Below the pieces are notes generated by a model that worked only from the letters and a program-made list of their open reading frames with translations, was not told the origin of the DNA and searched no databases. Position numbers and translations under genes: made by a program. 35,363 nt of DNA from a virus: the IMG/VR virus record IMGVR_UViG_3300023196_002791, positions 1 through 35,363 of that record. The stretch is one strand, 5' to 3'. This document shows, piece by piece, positions 15,925-24,688 of the stretch. Each line of letters begins with the position of its first letter. The stretch's first letter is position 1.

Positions 15925-18687
15925 TCAAAACCTCGCGTCATAAGTGATAAACCGGATTGCCCACGGCCCCGGCTCACTTTGCGTTAAAACAAGTGTCGGC
16001 TCAACTGCCCAGCCCCGCAGGCCGCTGATCCGCTTTGTGCCCGTGAAATTCAAGTCGTCGGCCACCGGGTCCACATCTAACGCGCCCCAGCGTTGCAGCG
16101 GCACCGTCCGTTGCGGCCCAGTGCCGATGCCAATGGTGCAAGTCGCGGTGCGATAGAACGAAATCAGCGCCCGGAAAATTCGCATGTTCTGCATTGTCGG
16201 CGACGTTTCGCCCTTGCCCTTCGGCGGATGCAGTTCAAGACGCGGCACCATGAACAGCCCGACCTCGGCCTGTTGATCCACACGGAATTCGCCCAGGTCT
16301 ATCGTGTTGCTGGACGGCGTAAACCGCCCCACGCTCTTGCCGTCATTGTTCACCTGTACCTCAATGCCCTCAAAGCGCTCGGCCACGTCGGAAAGGTCGA
16401 GCGACGCCATCCTTGGAAGGATACGAATGGCGTCGCCCTCACTGCGACCAACGGCAAAGGTCACAGTTTTCGCGCTCAAGTCCAGCGTGTAATCGCTCGC
16501 CGACAACGGGCGATAAACACCGCTTTCCTCGAACATGACCAGCATATCGCCTTCCTCGGTTGGCGATGTGAATGTGTAGGTGAACACTGTTTGATCGGCA
16601 GAGGCGTCAAAGTCCTCAATGTCGGGATTGTCGATGAAGGTTGAGCAATCATTCAGGCAGTCCGGGTCAAACAGTTCGATGTAGTTCCAGGCATTCCCGG
16701 CCAGGGTGCGATAGACAACCGCCGATGCCAGGCTGGATCGCGTGGCGACAAATGCCTTGAATGTGCCCAGGCGCGTCGTCATGCGCAGGAAGGCCGCGAC
16801 GGATTGCACACGGTCAATCACCACGCGCGCCGCTGGCACCATGTCGCCCGCCTCATCGTTGCCGCTGTTGGCCACGAGCAACATTGTCGGCGTCCATGCG
16901 TTCTGCGCCCGGCGCAGCGCCAGCGACAGAGGATCGGAAACCAGATGACCGGCCAGCAGTGAAATCGGCTCGGCGGAATAGGATTGCTCGTTGTCCTCGA
17001 ACAGATATTCGCGCAGCGCCGTGCCGGATGCGTCCGCAAACACCGTTGCGCCCTGCACGTCTGCGGTGCGGGTGTTGGGCCTCACGCCATGGCGCGACGT
17101 GTTCTTGAACGCCACGTTGTCGGGCGTGATCGGTTCCGTTGGCGTATAGAATTCGCCCGCCGATGTGAACAGTTGAAGGTGACGGCCCGACACGATCCGC
17201 TCAACCGTCACTTCCTCGTCAACGCGCGGCTCAACAACGATTGGCGAGGCGGCCACCGGGTCCAGTTCCTCGCGGAAGTCGGCCACATCACCGGCCCGGC
17301 TTGCCGCCAGAACGCCAGGCCGGGCCTTGAAGCCACCAAGCCAGAACCGGCCCTGGTGGAACGCGCCGCAAGACGGATAGCCCCGGTCTGCGCCCCATAG
17401 ATCATCAGTCGCCGCCTTGCCGTTCTGCATCCGCGTGACGTTGGCGTTGCCCCCGCCGGTCGCCAGGTCGAAGATCAAAACCGCGATTGACCGCCCGGCG
17501 TCGTCGCCGTCGAATTCATACTCATAATCGCTATTGCCCTTGTCCGTCACTGTGACGCTGGAAAACTGCGGCAGGCTTTCGATTGCGTTTTTGATCCGCG
17601 TCATGTTGGTCGATGAAGTGTTTGACCATGTGATTGTGTCGGTGCGTTCGCCCGCGAATTCGATCACATACTCGTCGTTATTGGACATGCTTTGGAAGTC
17701 CGCAATCTGGACCTCGTTTTGTGCCGGGTATGTTGTCGCGTCATCGAATGGAAAGGCAACAATCGTGTCGAATTCATAATTTCCGCCGCGCCAATCGCTT
17801 TCATCATCAAGGCGCTGCACCACAAACGGATGCACGTCCTGGTGAAACAGAACCATTGTATCAAGGTCGGCGGTTGAATTGATCGCGTCAATCTGCGCTT
17901 CCGTGTGCGGAATGGCAATCGCGGCAACAAACGCGCCCGTCACCGAGTTGAACACGTCGGCATTCAGGGCGGTCAGGATGATCTTGAATTGCGCGTCGCG
18001 CTCGGTCGCAATCTCATGCTCGGAAATCGCGCCCAGCGTCGCGCCGCTGTCCGACTGGCTGGCCTCGGTCCACACGCGCGCCTCTGTAAACTGCACCTTG
18101 GCGGTGTCCAGATCATCGGTCCCGGCGCGGACCAGGCGCATATACCGGGCATTGAACAGGTGCGCATCGGGCGCGGCAGCAAACCGGCGATCATAGGCCG
18201 TGGCCCCCACGTTGATCGTGGCCGCCACGCTCCATGCCGCATCGTCGGTCGAATAATGCAACTCCATGCTGGCGCTGGTGATGCCGCTGGGCAGCGTCGT
18301 GAATTGCAGGTCGGTGAAATCGACAAAATCGACCTCTTGGGCCGACCCGAAATCAAGGTGCGCAATCACATAGTCGTCGGTCGTGCCCACGCTGGTTGTC
18401 GTCAACAGCGCCGTTGCCTCGTCGTCGTCGTCAATGTTCCCCGCAGTGCCGCCGCTGGTCGCGGTCCAGGTGCCGCTTGCCGTCGTGTCAACCTGAGACA
18501 GTGCCCCGCGTTGCGGGTAACTGTGCCGCGTTCCCTCGCGTCGGCCAAACCGGCCTTGCGCAAGCGACGTAATGTTCTCGATAATGCGCGCGGAATTGTA
18601 GAACGGCCCGATATCCTCACGCCCCCAGGCGTCGGGCTGCAACTCGCCTGCGGCCAGCGAATGCTGAGTGTGGCGCATAACCGGCAT
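15925..18687 (-). CDS. Tail tubular protein B-like (nozzle) protein
   Basis: A 920-residue beta-rich protein. The N-terminus (HTQHSLAAGELQPDAWGREDIGPFYNSARIIEN, with GRFGRREGTRHSYP) is the hallmark opening of podovirus tubular protein B/gp12-type nozzle proteins ('F.aGElsp...gR.D...Y......N......G...rRpGt'). The C-terminal region contains repeated beta strands (FTFTSPTEEGDML, YTLDLSAKTVTFA) expected from the nozzle. It forms the distal part of the short tail tube, below tubular protein A. The ATG overlaps the stop of the upstream gene by TAATG. It is longer than T7 gp12 (794 residues) because of an extra central domain resembling a carbohydrate-binding-type beta sandwich (LHYSTDDAAWSVAATINVG). 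Confidence 0.9.
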   Translation of the reverse strand: MPVMRHTQHSLAAGELQPDAWGREDIGPFYNSARIIENITSLAQGRFGRREGTRHSYPQRGALSQVDTTASGTWTATSGGTAGNIDDDDEATALLTTTSVGTTDDYVIAHLDFGSAQEVDFVDFTDLQFTTLPSGITSASMELHYSTDDAAWSVAATINVGATAYDRRFAAAPDAHLFNARYMRLVRAGTDDLDTAKVQFTEARVWTEASQSDSGATLGAISEHEIATERDAQFKIILTALNADVFNSVTGAFVAAIAIPHTEAQIDAINSTADLDTMVLFHQDVHPFVVQRLDDESDWRGGNYEFDTIVAFPFDDATTYPAQNEVQIADFQSMSNNDEYVIEFAGERTDTITWSNTSSTNMTRIKNAIESLPQFSSVTVTDKGNSDYEYEFDGDDAGRSIAVLIFDLATGGGNANVTRMQNGKAATDDLWGADRGYPSCGAFHQGRFWLGGFKARPGVLAASRAGDVADFREELDPVAASPIVVEPRVDEEVTVERIVSGRHLQLFTSAGEFYTPTEPITPDNVAFKNTSRHGVRPNTRTADVQGATVFADASGTALREYLFEDNEQSYSAEPISLLAGHLVSDPLSLALRRAQNAWTPTMLLVANSGNDEAGDMVPAARVVIDRVQSVAAFLRMTTRLGTFKAFVATRSSLASAVVYRTLAGNAWNYIELFDPDCLNDCSTFIDNPDIEDFDASADQTVFTYTFTSPTEEGDMLVMFEESGVYRPLSASDYTLDLSAKTVTFAVGRSEGDAIRILPRMASLDLSDVAERFEGIEVQVNNDGKSVGRFTPSSNTIDLGEFRVDQQAEVGLFMVPRLELHPPKGKGETSPTMQNMRIFRALISFYRTATCTIGIGTGPQRTVPLQRWGALDVDPVADDLNFTGTKRISGLRGWAVEPTLVLTQSEPGPWAIRFITYDARF

Positions 18688-19334
18688 TAATAGTATCCCC
18701 GCCCGCCGTAGTGACCAAAGCGCGCCTCGGTCATCGGGTCGCTGTCGTCCAGCAGGCTTTCAGTCGGGCGACCTACCTCATCGGCCTGGGCTGCGCTCAT
18801 GAACATACCGCCCTTGCCGCTATCGGACGGATTGCCAAACGCCTTGACGTGCAAGCGCTCAGCCTGCGCACCATTTTCGGTGATCGGCACACACAGTTCC
18901 GCCGCCAGCCCCCACACGGCCAGGCTTTCGAAGTATGCTGGCCACAGCCCCTCATTGACGCGCGCCGCGTAGCGCACCGTGACGCTCGTCGCGTCGGTCA
19001 GAAGGTGACGGCCTGAGATTTCCCACCCCTCGACCACCGGGCTTGCGCCGGTCGATGACGAAAAGAACACCGCGACCGGCGGCCCCAGTGCATCGCTCGG
19101 CAGCAGAAACGCCCGCGTCCACTCATTCACCGGAACCGCCGCGCCATCTTCGACCAGATCGGCCCGCTTGCGCAAGAAATACCAGTCTTTCGCCATCATC
19201 AGCGAACGGATGAACATTTCATAATGAAGGCCGCATTGCTCTGACTGGGCAGTGTCGTCCTCGAAGCTGGTAATCGGTTCCTCGCCCATCAAACCAAGCG
19301 CCTTGGAACATACATCAAACTGATCGTCGGCCAT
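18687..19334 (-). CDS. Tail tubular protein A-like (head-tail adaptor)
   Basis: A 215-residue protein with typical features of podovirus adaptor proteins (T7 gp11 type). The N-terminus (FDVCSKALGLMGEEPITSFEDDTAQSEQC, then LHYEMFIRSLMMAKDWYFLRKRADL) matches the helical 'aLnlLGe.pI.slddds..A..c...y...R..lL..hpW.fA.kra.L' consensus. It sits between the capsid genes and the tubular protein B gene. It would form a dodecameric ring linking the portal to the nozzle. Start chosen at the ATG with AAAGAGA upstream; a terminator-like hairpin separates it from the small capsid-associated gene before it. Confidence 0.88.
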   Translation of the reverse strand: MADDQFDVCSKALGLMGEEPITSFEDDTAQSEQCGLHYEMFIRSLMMAKDWYFLRKRADLVEDGAAVPVNEWTRAFLLPSDALGPPVAVFFSSSTGASPVVEGWEISGRHLLTDATSVTVRYAARVNEGLWPAYFESLAVWGLAAELCVPITENGAQAERLHVKAFGNPSDSGKGGMFMSAAQADEVGRPTESLLDDSDPMTEARFGHYGGRGYY

Positions 19335-19356
19335 TGCGGTCTCTTTCTATTCAAAA

Positions 19357-19382
19357 GGCCGGGCAGGTTTCCCCGCCCGGCC
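19357..19382 (-). terminator. Rho-independent terminator upstream of the tail tubular A gene
   Basis: A perfect 8-bp inverted repeat (GGCCGGGC / GCCCGGCC) with a 10-base loop, followed on the minus strand by TTTTG. It lies between the decoration-like gene and the tail tubular protein A gene. It could reduce read-through so that capsid genes are expressed more strongly than tail genes. No separate promoter for the tail genes was recognised after it. Confidence 0.8.
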
Positions 19383-19411
19383 CCTATCCCTCGCCCGAAA
19401 CGTGAACCGGA

Positions 19412-19660
19412 TCAGGCGAACGCATCCACGGCGGCAATAGTCACCACGCCCGCCGAAATCGCCGACACGTGGCAGTCAAAATCTGCATCAGTGCAGTGAA
19501 TTGCAATCCGGTCGCCCACGGTCAGCAGACCGGCGGCTTCGTTGAAGTACCCCGCACCCTTCACGGCAGCCTTGTTGTCCGCAGTCGTGGCATACGAAAA
19601 GATTTTCCGACCGCCGCCACTGCCAGCCAGGTTTTCAAGATTTACGATAGTGAATGCCAT
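19412..19660 (-). CDS. Small capsid-associated (decoration-like) protein
   Basis: An 82-residue beta-rich protein beginning MAFTIVNLENLAGSGGG. The ATG has GGAGG 8 bases upstream; a longer reading frame exists but would run back through the terminator-like hairpin. Sequence features (KIFSYATTADNKAAVKGAGYFNEAAGLLTVGDRIAIHC) resemble the small proteins found right after the major capsid gene in many podoviruses and siphoviruses, annotated as virion, head-fibre or decoration proteins. The family usually has a short SH3/OB-like beta fold. Role in stabilising the capsid is inferred from position and size. Confidence 0.7.
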   Translation of the reverse strand: MAFTIVNLENLAGSGGGRKIFSYATTADNKAAVKGAGYFNEAAGLLTVGDRIAIHCTDADFDCHVSAISAGVVTIAAVDAFA

Positions 19661-19689
19661 TTCCCGGCCTCCAATTAAGTGTGAAAGCA

Positions 19690-19705
19690 GCGGCCCGAAG
19701 GCCGC
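19690..19705 (-). terminator. UUCG-capped hairpin after the capsid gene
   Basis: GCGGCC-TTCG-GGCCGC, a 6-bp GC stem with a stable UUCG tetraloop on the minus strand, just after the major capsid stop. It is followed by TGCTTTC and not by a clean U run, so it is more likely a partial terminator or an RNA 3'-end stabiliser than a full stop. Confidence 0.6.
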
Positions 19706-19711
19706 CACCTA

Positions 19712-20551
19712 TCAGGCTTCGTAAGTGGACACGTCAACCACGCCCCCGGCGTCAACCTCAGTCGATCCGGCGCTGAACAGATAGTTGGCCAGGTGCGAGG
19801 TTTTCGTCGGAATGTAGTTGATTTCCATCCGGTTGTTTGTGCCGGATGCGCAGCCCATCGCGGAATGTGCATAAGCAAAGTTGGCGCGAATGTTCGACGT
19901 TAGGTCAAGCCCGCCCTCGGAACGCGATGCGATCCAGCGGAATTTGAAGCCCATGAAGGTGTCGATTTCGCCGGTCATCAGCGCGCGAACAGCGTTGTAG
20001 TCCTGGCTCGTGGCCTCGGTCTCGCCAAGCAGGCTTTCCTTGCCGTAGTGCGAACCAACGTAGGTCATGCCCTGTTCTTCAACGCCATTGTCGCCAAGCA
20101 GGCGCGACGCGCGGCGCAGCTTGTCCACGTTCACGCTGGTGTTCGCGCCGCCGATGCTTTCGGCAACGGTCAACGTGGTGGCAGAGGCTTCGAGCGCGTC
20201 GATCAAAAGCTGGTCCTCACGCCGCCCAATAGCCAGCATGATGGATTGCGCCAGTTCGGAACGCTCATCGACATTGGTTTTCGCCTGGTTGAACACGTCG
20301 GTGTATTCAGCGGCGTTCCAATCTTCGAGCGTCACCGTGGCGTTGGTGTGAACCAGGTTCATCGGCACAACGTCGGTTTGCGGCGAACGCCGCGTTGCGA
20401 TGCCAGCGCCCAGCTTAGGGAAACGGTATGTTGCTGCATTCACGCCGCGACGGTCCCGGCAGGTGCCGCGTAGTTTCGGGCGATCCTGGTAGGCGTGCTT
20501 GACCTCTTGGCCAAACGCCGCAATCGCTGCAACAGAAAGTGTGGTGGACAT
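19712..20551 (-). CDS. Major capsid protein
   Basis: A 279-residue protein beginning MSTTLSVAAIAAFGQEVKHAYQ, with GGAGTGACGAAA before the ATG; upstream in-frame codons lie in non-coding leader and were rejected. It follows the scaffold gene. It contains features typical of the HK97-fold capsid proteins of this phage type: an N-terminal arm, TYRFPKLGAG, a helical spine (VDERSELAQSIMLAIGRREDQLLIDAL), then GMTYVGSHYGKESLLG and FMGFKFRWIAS before the last beta strands. It would form the icosahedral shell. Its separate leader and flanking hairpins suggest its own level of expression, as expected for the most abundant virion protein. Confidence 0.9.
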   Translation of the reverse strand: MSTTLSVAAIAAFGQEVKHAYQDRPKLRGTCRDRRGVNAATYRFPKLGAGIATRRSPQTDVVPMNLVHTNATVTLEDWNAAEYTDVFNQAKTNVDERSELAQSIMLAIGRREDQLLIDALEASATTLTVAESIGGANTSVNVDKLRRASRLLGDNGVEEQGMTYVGSHYGKESLLGETEATSQDYNAVRALMTGEIDTFMGFKFRWIASRSEGGLDLTSNIRANFAYAHSAMGCASGTNNRMEINYIPTKTSHLANYLFSAGSTEVDAGGVVDVSTYEA

Positions 20552-20763
20552 TTTCGTCACTCCATCAAGGTTACATTCGGGATTGACCGAGTGCCTTGAG
20601 TTGTGACGGGCCTTGATCGCTAGTGCGCCGGGTGCCGAAACTCGCGGGTCTGCGTCTTGGGCAACGTTATGCAGCAGGTAGCAAACAAAAAGCAAGCCCG
20701 GTTTTTACGCCGGGATTGAAGTAACAGTTAGGAGAGGTGCGCGCACAATAGGCGCGGAACGCA
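20552..20763 (-). promoter_or_regulatory. 212-base non-coding leader between scaffold and major capsid genes
   Basis: The only large intergenic gap in the structural unit. Read on the minus strand it holds a terminator-like hairpin (20696-20714), a T-rich stretch, and a weak promoter-like pair (TTGCTT, about 18 bases, CATAAC), then the capsid ribosome site GGAG. The promoter match is poor and is offered only as a candidate. The leader may boost capsid translation. Confidence 0.4.
20696..20714 (-). terminator. Terminator-like hairpin after the scaffold gene
   Basis: On the minus strand CCCGG-CGTAAAAA-CCGGG followed by CTTGCTTTTTG. The stem is only 5 bp, so termination is probably partial. Confidence 0.5.
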
Positions 20764-21732
20764 TCAAAGTTCAAGCGGGACGGACGTTCCCTGGCCCAAA
20801 TGCGCGTTTGCCTTTTGCACATCTTTTTCCGCAGCCCGCACCGCTGTATCCCGCTCGGCCCCAGGCTTCATGGCCAGCGCCGCGCGATAGGCGTCATTTG
20901 CATCATCAACGGATTTCGCCCCTTTGATCGGGTCGCCATGCGGTTGCGCCTTGAGACCCATTTTGCCCGTCATGATGTTATACATGATCTGCGTTGCCTC
21001 TGCGGTTCCGCACATCACGTTGAATTCGTTCTGCCATTCCTTCGGGATCGTGCCCTGATCGACAAGTTCCTTGCCGAAGTTGATGACCGAATTCGCCATA
21101 TCGACGGCCTCGGACGCGCCAATCTGTTCGCTCAGGGTTTCCATTTCCTGTTGCGCGCTTTCGGCAATCACTGTGTCGCCATCGCGCAGATCAATCAGCC
21201 CGCCATCATGCGCCGCCGACAGTCCATCGCGCAGGAACCCGGCGAATTGCCCCTTGTCCATGCCGCGCGCCAGTGCCGCCTCACGAAACGCATTCAGGAT
21301 CGGCGTGTTTTCCTCGGCGTTGAGGTAAGGCGCAACAATATCGTCCTCGCCGTCTGCCTCGATTTCGTAACCCTCGGCAGTTTCGGGCACTTCGCCCGCC
21401 TTCTTGCCCTTGCCGATCTGGTCCCGAAACCCTTTGATCCGGCCCTGTAGGGCCTTCACCGTGTCCTCTGGCGTTTTGCCGATGTGTTCCGCGTCAACGC
21501 CCAGCTTGGCCGCTATCTTAGACCAATCGCCGTCTGCCTCGCCTTTGTCGCCGTCCTTCTCGCCGTCGCTTGCGTGGTCGAGCATTTCAGACAGCGAACC
21601 CTTCGGTGCAGCGCCGTCGTAATCGCCTTCCCCACCGTCGCCCTCAGCCTCGCCGTCGTCATCACCGAAAAAGGCAACGGGGCGCACACCTTGCGCCCCG
21701 CACCAGATCATCCATTCATCTTTGCCGCTCAT
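20764..21732 (-). CDS. Capsid scaffold protein
   Basis: A 322-residue, very acidic protein directly upstream of the major capsid gene. The N-terminal 80 residues are rich in Asp, Glu and Gly (FFGDDDGEAEGDGGEGDYDG), and the rest is predicted helical with few aromatic residues. The C-terminus is basic/mixed (AAEKDVQKANAHLGQG), in keeping with the scaffold tail that binds the capsid protein. Acidic, helical, elongated proteins in this position are the internal scaffolds of podovirus proheads (T7 gp9 analogues). A stretch YEIEADGEDD...NAFREAALARGMDKGQF is like one seen often in phage scaffolds ('lGl...qaqala'). AGGAAGG precedes the ATG. Confidence 0.85.
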   Translation of the reverse strand: MSGKDEWMIWCGAQGVRPVAFFGDDDGEAEGDGGEGDYDGAAPKGSLSEMLDHASDGEKDGDKGEADGDWSKIAAKLGVDAEHIGKTPEDTVKALQGRIKGFRDQIGKGKKAGEVPETAEGYEIEADGEDDIVAPYLNAEENTPILNAFREAALARGMDKGQFAGFLRDGLSAAHDGGLIDLRDGDTVIAESAQQEMETLSEQIGASEAVDMANSVINFGKELVDQGTIPKEWQNEFNVMCGTAEATQIMYNIMTGKMGLKAQPHGDPIKGAKSVDDANDAYRAALAMKPGAERDTAVRAAEKDVQKANAHLGQGTSVPLEL

Positions 21733-21746
21733 CGTTTGACCCTTCC

Positions 21747-22115
21747 TCAGTCTTGATCCGCGCGGATTGACTGGCGCAGCCCGTTCAGTTGGTTGTGAAC
21801 GCCCGCCAAGCGCTCCTTGAAATCGCGCACTTCATCCAGCCAGCGCCAGCCTTCCGCGCGCTTGCCGTCCTCATCGACCTTGTAGACCTGCCGGTCCATT
21901 TCAGCCGCATAGGCGTCAATCGCCGATGCCAGGTTGTGCCGCGCCCGGTTGCAGCGCCGCTCACTGCCGCCGCTGATCCGCCGCAGAGCCAGGCCATGAT
22001 AGACCTGATCGGCATCGGCTTGCGCTTTCTCGGCCTTCTCGGCCATTGCGGCCTGGCCGGCGGCCTTTTCGTCAACCTTTGCGACGCCAGCGTTGGTTGG
22101 TTTCTTCGCAGTCAT
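21747..22115 (-). CDS. Hypothetical coiled-coil head-region protein
   Basis: A 122-residue, charged, fully helical protein starting MTAKKPTNAGVAK. The ATG overlaps the previous stop region and has GGAGG 7 bases upstream. A Lys/Ala/Glu-rich N-terminus (KAAGQAAMAEKAEKAQADADQV) is followed by a long helix with heptad-like spacing (FKERLAGVHNQLNGLRQSI). It lies between the Bbp19-like gene and the scaffold gene, in the place where many podoviruses encode small head-assembly proteins. No family is recognised. Confidence 0.7.
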   Translation of the reverse strand: MTAKKPTNAGVAKVDEKAAGQAAMAEKAEKAQADADQVYHGLALRRISGGSERRCNRARHNLASAIDAYAAEMDRQVYKVDEDGKRAEGWRWLDEVRDFKERLAGVHNQLNGLRQSIRADQD

Positions 22116-22405
22116 CAATCATCCTCCGGTAACGGCCCGTAGGCCCAATTCGACATCTGTGAAACCACGGCGGCCTGACCGTCGCGCATCACGCCAAATT
22201 CCATAGGCTCGCCAGGCTGCCAGCGCTGGCCGTGGACAAACTGCCGGAACAGGTAGGCCATGACCTCGCGCCCCTCGGTCGATCCAAACACCATGCGGAA
22301 CAACTCGCGCGGCGGCCCGGCGCTATCGCCCTGGCCCGCCTTGCCTTCCTCTGCCGCGTCCTGGAACGCCTCAAACCCTAACGCCTCGTCAAACTGTGTT
22401 GCCAC
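22115..22405 (-). CDS. Bbp19-like phage protein
   Basis: A 96-residue protein. The stretch LFRMVFGSTEGREVMAYLF, followed by RWQPGEPMEFGVMRDGQ and AVVSQMSNW, fits the Bbp19-like phage family ('F..vF.t.eGr.vL..L...........d...eGqR.vv..I'). This family is common between portal and scaffold genes of podoviruses; its function is unknown. I chose a GTG at 22405, preceded by GGGAGG and overlapping the portal gene by 17 bases. An ATG further upstream would overlap the portal by 65 bases. Confidence 0.7.
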   Translation of the reverse strand: MATQFDEALGFEAFQDAAEEGKAGQGDSAGPPRELFRMVFGSTEGREVMAYLFRQFVHGQRWQPGEPMEFGVMRDGQAAVVSQMSNWAYGPLPEDD

Positions 22406-24026
22406 CCTCCTCGCCTCCCACCATTTCTGCCGCCTGAACAGGGTCGCCGCCACCCTCTGCCGCCACCGCTGCCGCCATGCCTTTCATGATCGCCTGCGCT
22501 TCCTCTGGCGTGTTCATCATGTGTGGTGCGACTTCCATCAAGCGGGCAATCTCTTTTGCCACGCGCTCCATGTTCAGCGCCATCATGGTCCCTTGCGGTC
22601 CCAGAAGCATTTGAACGATTTCCACAAAGCGCACCAGCGTTGACGCCTCTTGCATTGCAGCCGTTTGAGCCAGAGGCGACTTGATCCGACCATCGACCAA
22701 AAGCCCGTCAATAACGACGCGCTGACCGACGATCCCCATGTCAACGCCCGCGTCGATGACTTCCTGAAACAGCGGCGTGACGAATTCGCCATCCAGACGC
22801 GCAATCCCGCCCGCCTGGTCCGACACCAGTTCGCGCACGCGCTCAATGAATTCGGTTGCGGTCCTGACCGGCCCCAATTCACTCGGCAAGCTGCGATCCC
22901 CGAGAACTTTTTTGATGCTTTCGTGCAACCTTTCCAGCAGCACATCGCCAAAGTTGATCTGTTGCGGCGTGTCCAAGCGTTGCAGAGACGGCCCGCGCGC
23001 GCCCGCGTTCGCCTCGACCTTGATGACGGCCAGAGGCTTGATCTTGATCGGCGACAGAACGCCGTCACGGACCTGCGTGTAAATCCCGCCGACCGCAACA
23101 GCAGCCGCGCGCAGGGTCATTTCAACGATCTTGTTGGCGGTCCTGATATCGGGCAGGGCGAAGATGACGGGGCCGCGCCCGATTTCCTCGCCTGCCATAG
23201 CAGAATAGCGCGGTGTCACGCATTTCTTGCCCAAGTGCATCCGCTCAACCACGCGCGAGCCGCCGTCATGATAGTTGCCGTTGAACCAAAAGACCTCATG
23301 CCGCCACTTGCGGTCGCCGCGCTCATCATAATCGAAGTAACGACACTGGCACAGCTTCACGTCCTTTGGCTGCGAATTATCGCGCTTGGCGTTGTCGATT
23401 GCCTGCGTGATTCCATCCGGCATCTTGGCGTCTGGCCATTCAACTTGGATCTTGCGCGGGTCCATTTCGTGCCACATGAACACGCGGTCCACGCCGAATG
23501 GCCCGTCCCGCGTGACGAATGTTGCAATCGACATGGACCGGAAGGTGATCGGCGACGGCGCAAACACGTTGTTGGTGATGATATCCAGCCCGCCCTGACC
23601 AATCAGCCAGTCAACATACATTTCAAACGAAGCCGTCTGGAATGTCGGGCCGTGGCAGATCGCTTGGATAAAAGCCGTGGTTGCCGCCAGCGTGGCCTTC
23701 AAATCATCGGCGGTCTGGCCGGTCTGTTCCTTGACGTACTCAGGCCCGGCCACATCAACCAGCTTGCCGGGCTTGACCTGCGCCCAATCCTGATCTTTCG
23801 GCGTGTAGTCGGTCGTCATCTGCGAGGCGGCGCGCATCAGGTTGATGCCTGCCGTGCTGTCCCAGATGAAAGACGCCTTGTCGGCGTTCGGATTGTTGTT
23901 GGTGAAGTTTTCGCGGTCAGGAACCGTCAGTTCAACGCCTTCACGATAGAGTTCATCGCGCCGGTCTTTGATCTTCTTGGCGGCGTGGCTTTCGCGCTGC
24001 GCCTCTTTCACTGACCATTGTGCCAC
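22389..24026 (-). CDS. Portal protein (head-tail connector)
   Basis: A 545-residue protein of the podovirus head-to-tail connector type (T7 gp8 size, 536). The N-terminus (KIKDRRDELYREGVELTVPDRE, then FIWDSTAGINLMRAASQMTTDYTP) matches the conserved opening of these portals, including the D-S-T-A-x-x-A/L-like motif. The C-terminus ends in a Gly/Glu-rich tail (MVGGEEGGNTV). A dodecamer of it forms the DNA channel and binds the terminase and later the tail. The GTG at 24026, with AAGG 6 bases upstream, was chosen over a TTG at 24047, which overlaps the previous gene. Confidence 0.9.
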   Translation of the reverse strand: MAQWSVKEAQRESHAAKKIKDRRDELYREGVELTVPDRENFTNNNPNADKASFIWDSTAGINLMRAASQMTTDYTPKDQDWAQVKPGKLVDVAGPEYVKEQTGQTADDLKATLAATTAFIQAICHGPTFQTASFEMYVDWLIGQGGLDIITNNVFAPSPITFRSMSIATFVTRDGPFGVDRVFMWHEMDPRKIQVEWPDAKMPDGITQAIDNAKRDNSQPKDVKLCQCRYFDYDERGDRKWRHEVFWFNGNYHDGGSRVVERMHLGKKCVTPRYSAMAGEEIGRGPVIFALPDIRTANKIVEMTLRAAAVAVGGIYTQVRDGVLSPIKIKPLAVIKVEANAGARGPSLQRLDTPQQINFGDVLLERLHESIKKVLGDRSLPSELGPVRTATEFIERVRELVSDQAGGIARLDGEFVTPLFQEVIDAGVDMGIVGQRVVIDGLLVDGRIKSPLAQTAAMQEASTLVRFVEIVQMLLGPQGTMMALNMERVAKEIARLMEVAPHMMNTPEEAQAIMKGMAAAVAAEGGGDPVQAAEMVGGEEGGNTV

Positions 24027-24027
24027 G

Positions 24028-24237
24028 TCAGTTACCTTGGCTCCCAAGACGGTTGGTAAGTCCCTTGGTCAGCAGGCCCATCAGAATGCCGCGACTGCCC
24101 GCCCGGCTTGATCCGCGTTCGGCCCGTTGCTGGGACCGCCCGCTATCTTCCATGTTTTGCTGCGTCTGCTTTTTGGACGAGGCGATCTGATCCTTTTGCT
24201 GTTGCGACATTCCGCCGCCGCCGAACATGCTTCCCAT
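24028..24237 (-). CDS. Small Gly/Gln/Ser-rich protein upstream of portal
   Basis: A 69-residue low-complexity protein (MGSMFGGGGMSQQQKDQ, later RAERGSSRAGSRGILMGLL). The ATG has GGAG about 8 bases upstream. Short 'MGSxFG...' proteins before the portal are frequent in podovirus genomes, without known role. The first 95 bases overlap the end of the GNAT-like gene in another frame. The good ribosome site and the position argue that it is real. Confidence 0.6.
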   Translation of the reverse strand: MGSMFGGGGMSQQQKDQIASSKKQTQQNMEDSGRSQQRAERGSSRAGSRGILMGLLTKGLTNRLGSQGN

Positions 24238-24688
24238 CTGACTTTCTCCACACCATTAGGTCCATTTCCAGACCAATACCCGAAATACCCTGTATTGGTC
24301 CAGCCTCACGTTTCAGCCCGCCCCACTCGGCCAGCGCCCGCGCTTCCGGCCAATCGCTTTGCACCCAGGCGTGAACCTCATCGAATTCGGCCCGCACCTG
24401 ATGCCACCAGCGCAGCCCGATCCGCAGTTGTGCCGCCGATCTGAGCGCCTTGCCTCGATACCCGACAAACCAGCCTTTGCCCTGATCGTCGTCTGGCATG
24501 ACGCAGAAGCCCGCCACCAGCGCATTGCCCTCAAGAATGCTCGCTTGGTAGGGCGCATAGATCGTTTGCCTAATCTGTAATATCGACTGCGATGCTTCCT
24601 TTGCCGCGCTTTCGTGCATGTTCGATATCAGCCAATGACGGCCCTTTCCGTCCGTCACGCTCCGAGATAGTCGAGCGGTTTTTGCCAT
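24143..24688 (-). CDS. GNAT-fold-like phage protein (gp13-like)
   Basis: A 181-residue protein. The core (HWLISNMHESAAKEASQSI, GNALVAGFCVMPDDDQGKGWFVGYRGKAL, then RAEFDEVHAWVQSDWPEARALAEWGGLKREAG) has the layout of GNAT-type acetyltransferase domains as found in phage 'gp13-like' proteins: the N-terminal helices, the central strands and the final 'a...w...lGf' helix. The usual acetyl-CoA pyrophosphate loop (Q/RxxGxG/A) is not clear, so activity is doubtful. Start taken at MAKTARLS, preceded by a G-rich site. It overlaps the upstream gene by 119 bases and the downstream gene by 95 bases, which is unusually long in this compact genome. Confidence 0.6.
   Translation of the reverse strand: MAKTARLSRSVTDGKGRHWLISNMHESAAKEASQSILQIRQTIYAPYQASILEGNALVAGFCVMPDDDQGKGWFVGYRGKALRSAAQLRIGLRWWHQVRAEFDEVHAWVQSDWPEARALAEWGGLKREAGPIQGISGIGLEMDLMVWRKSDGKHVRRRRNVATAKGSDRLVQKADAAKHGR

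Noticed and set aside
22650-24014. A 454-codon plus-strand frame
   Set aside because: Antisense to the portal gene, no recognisable domain, no ribosome site.
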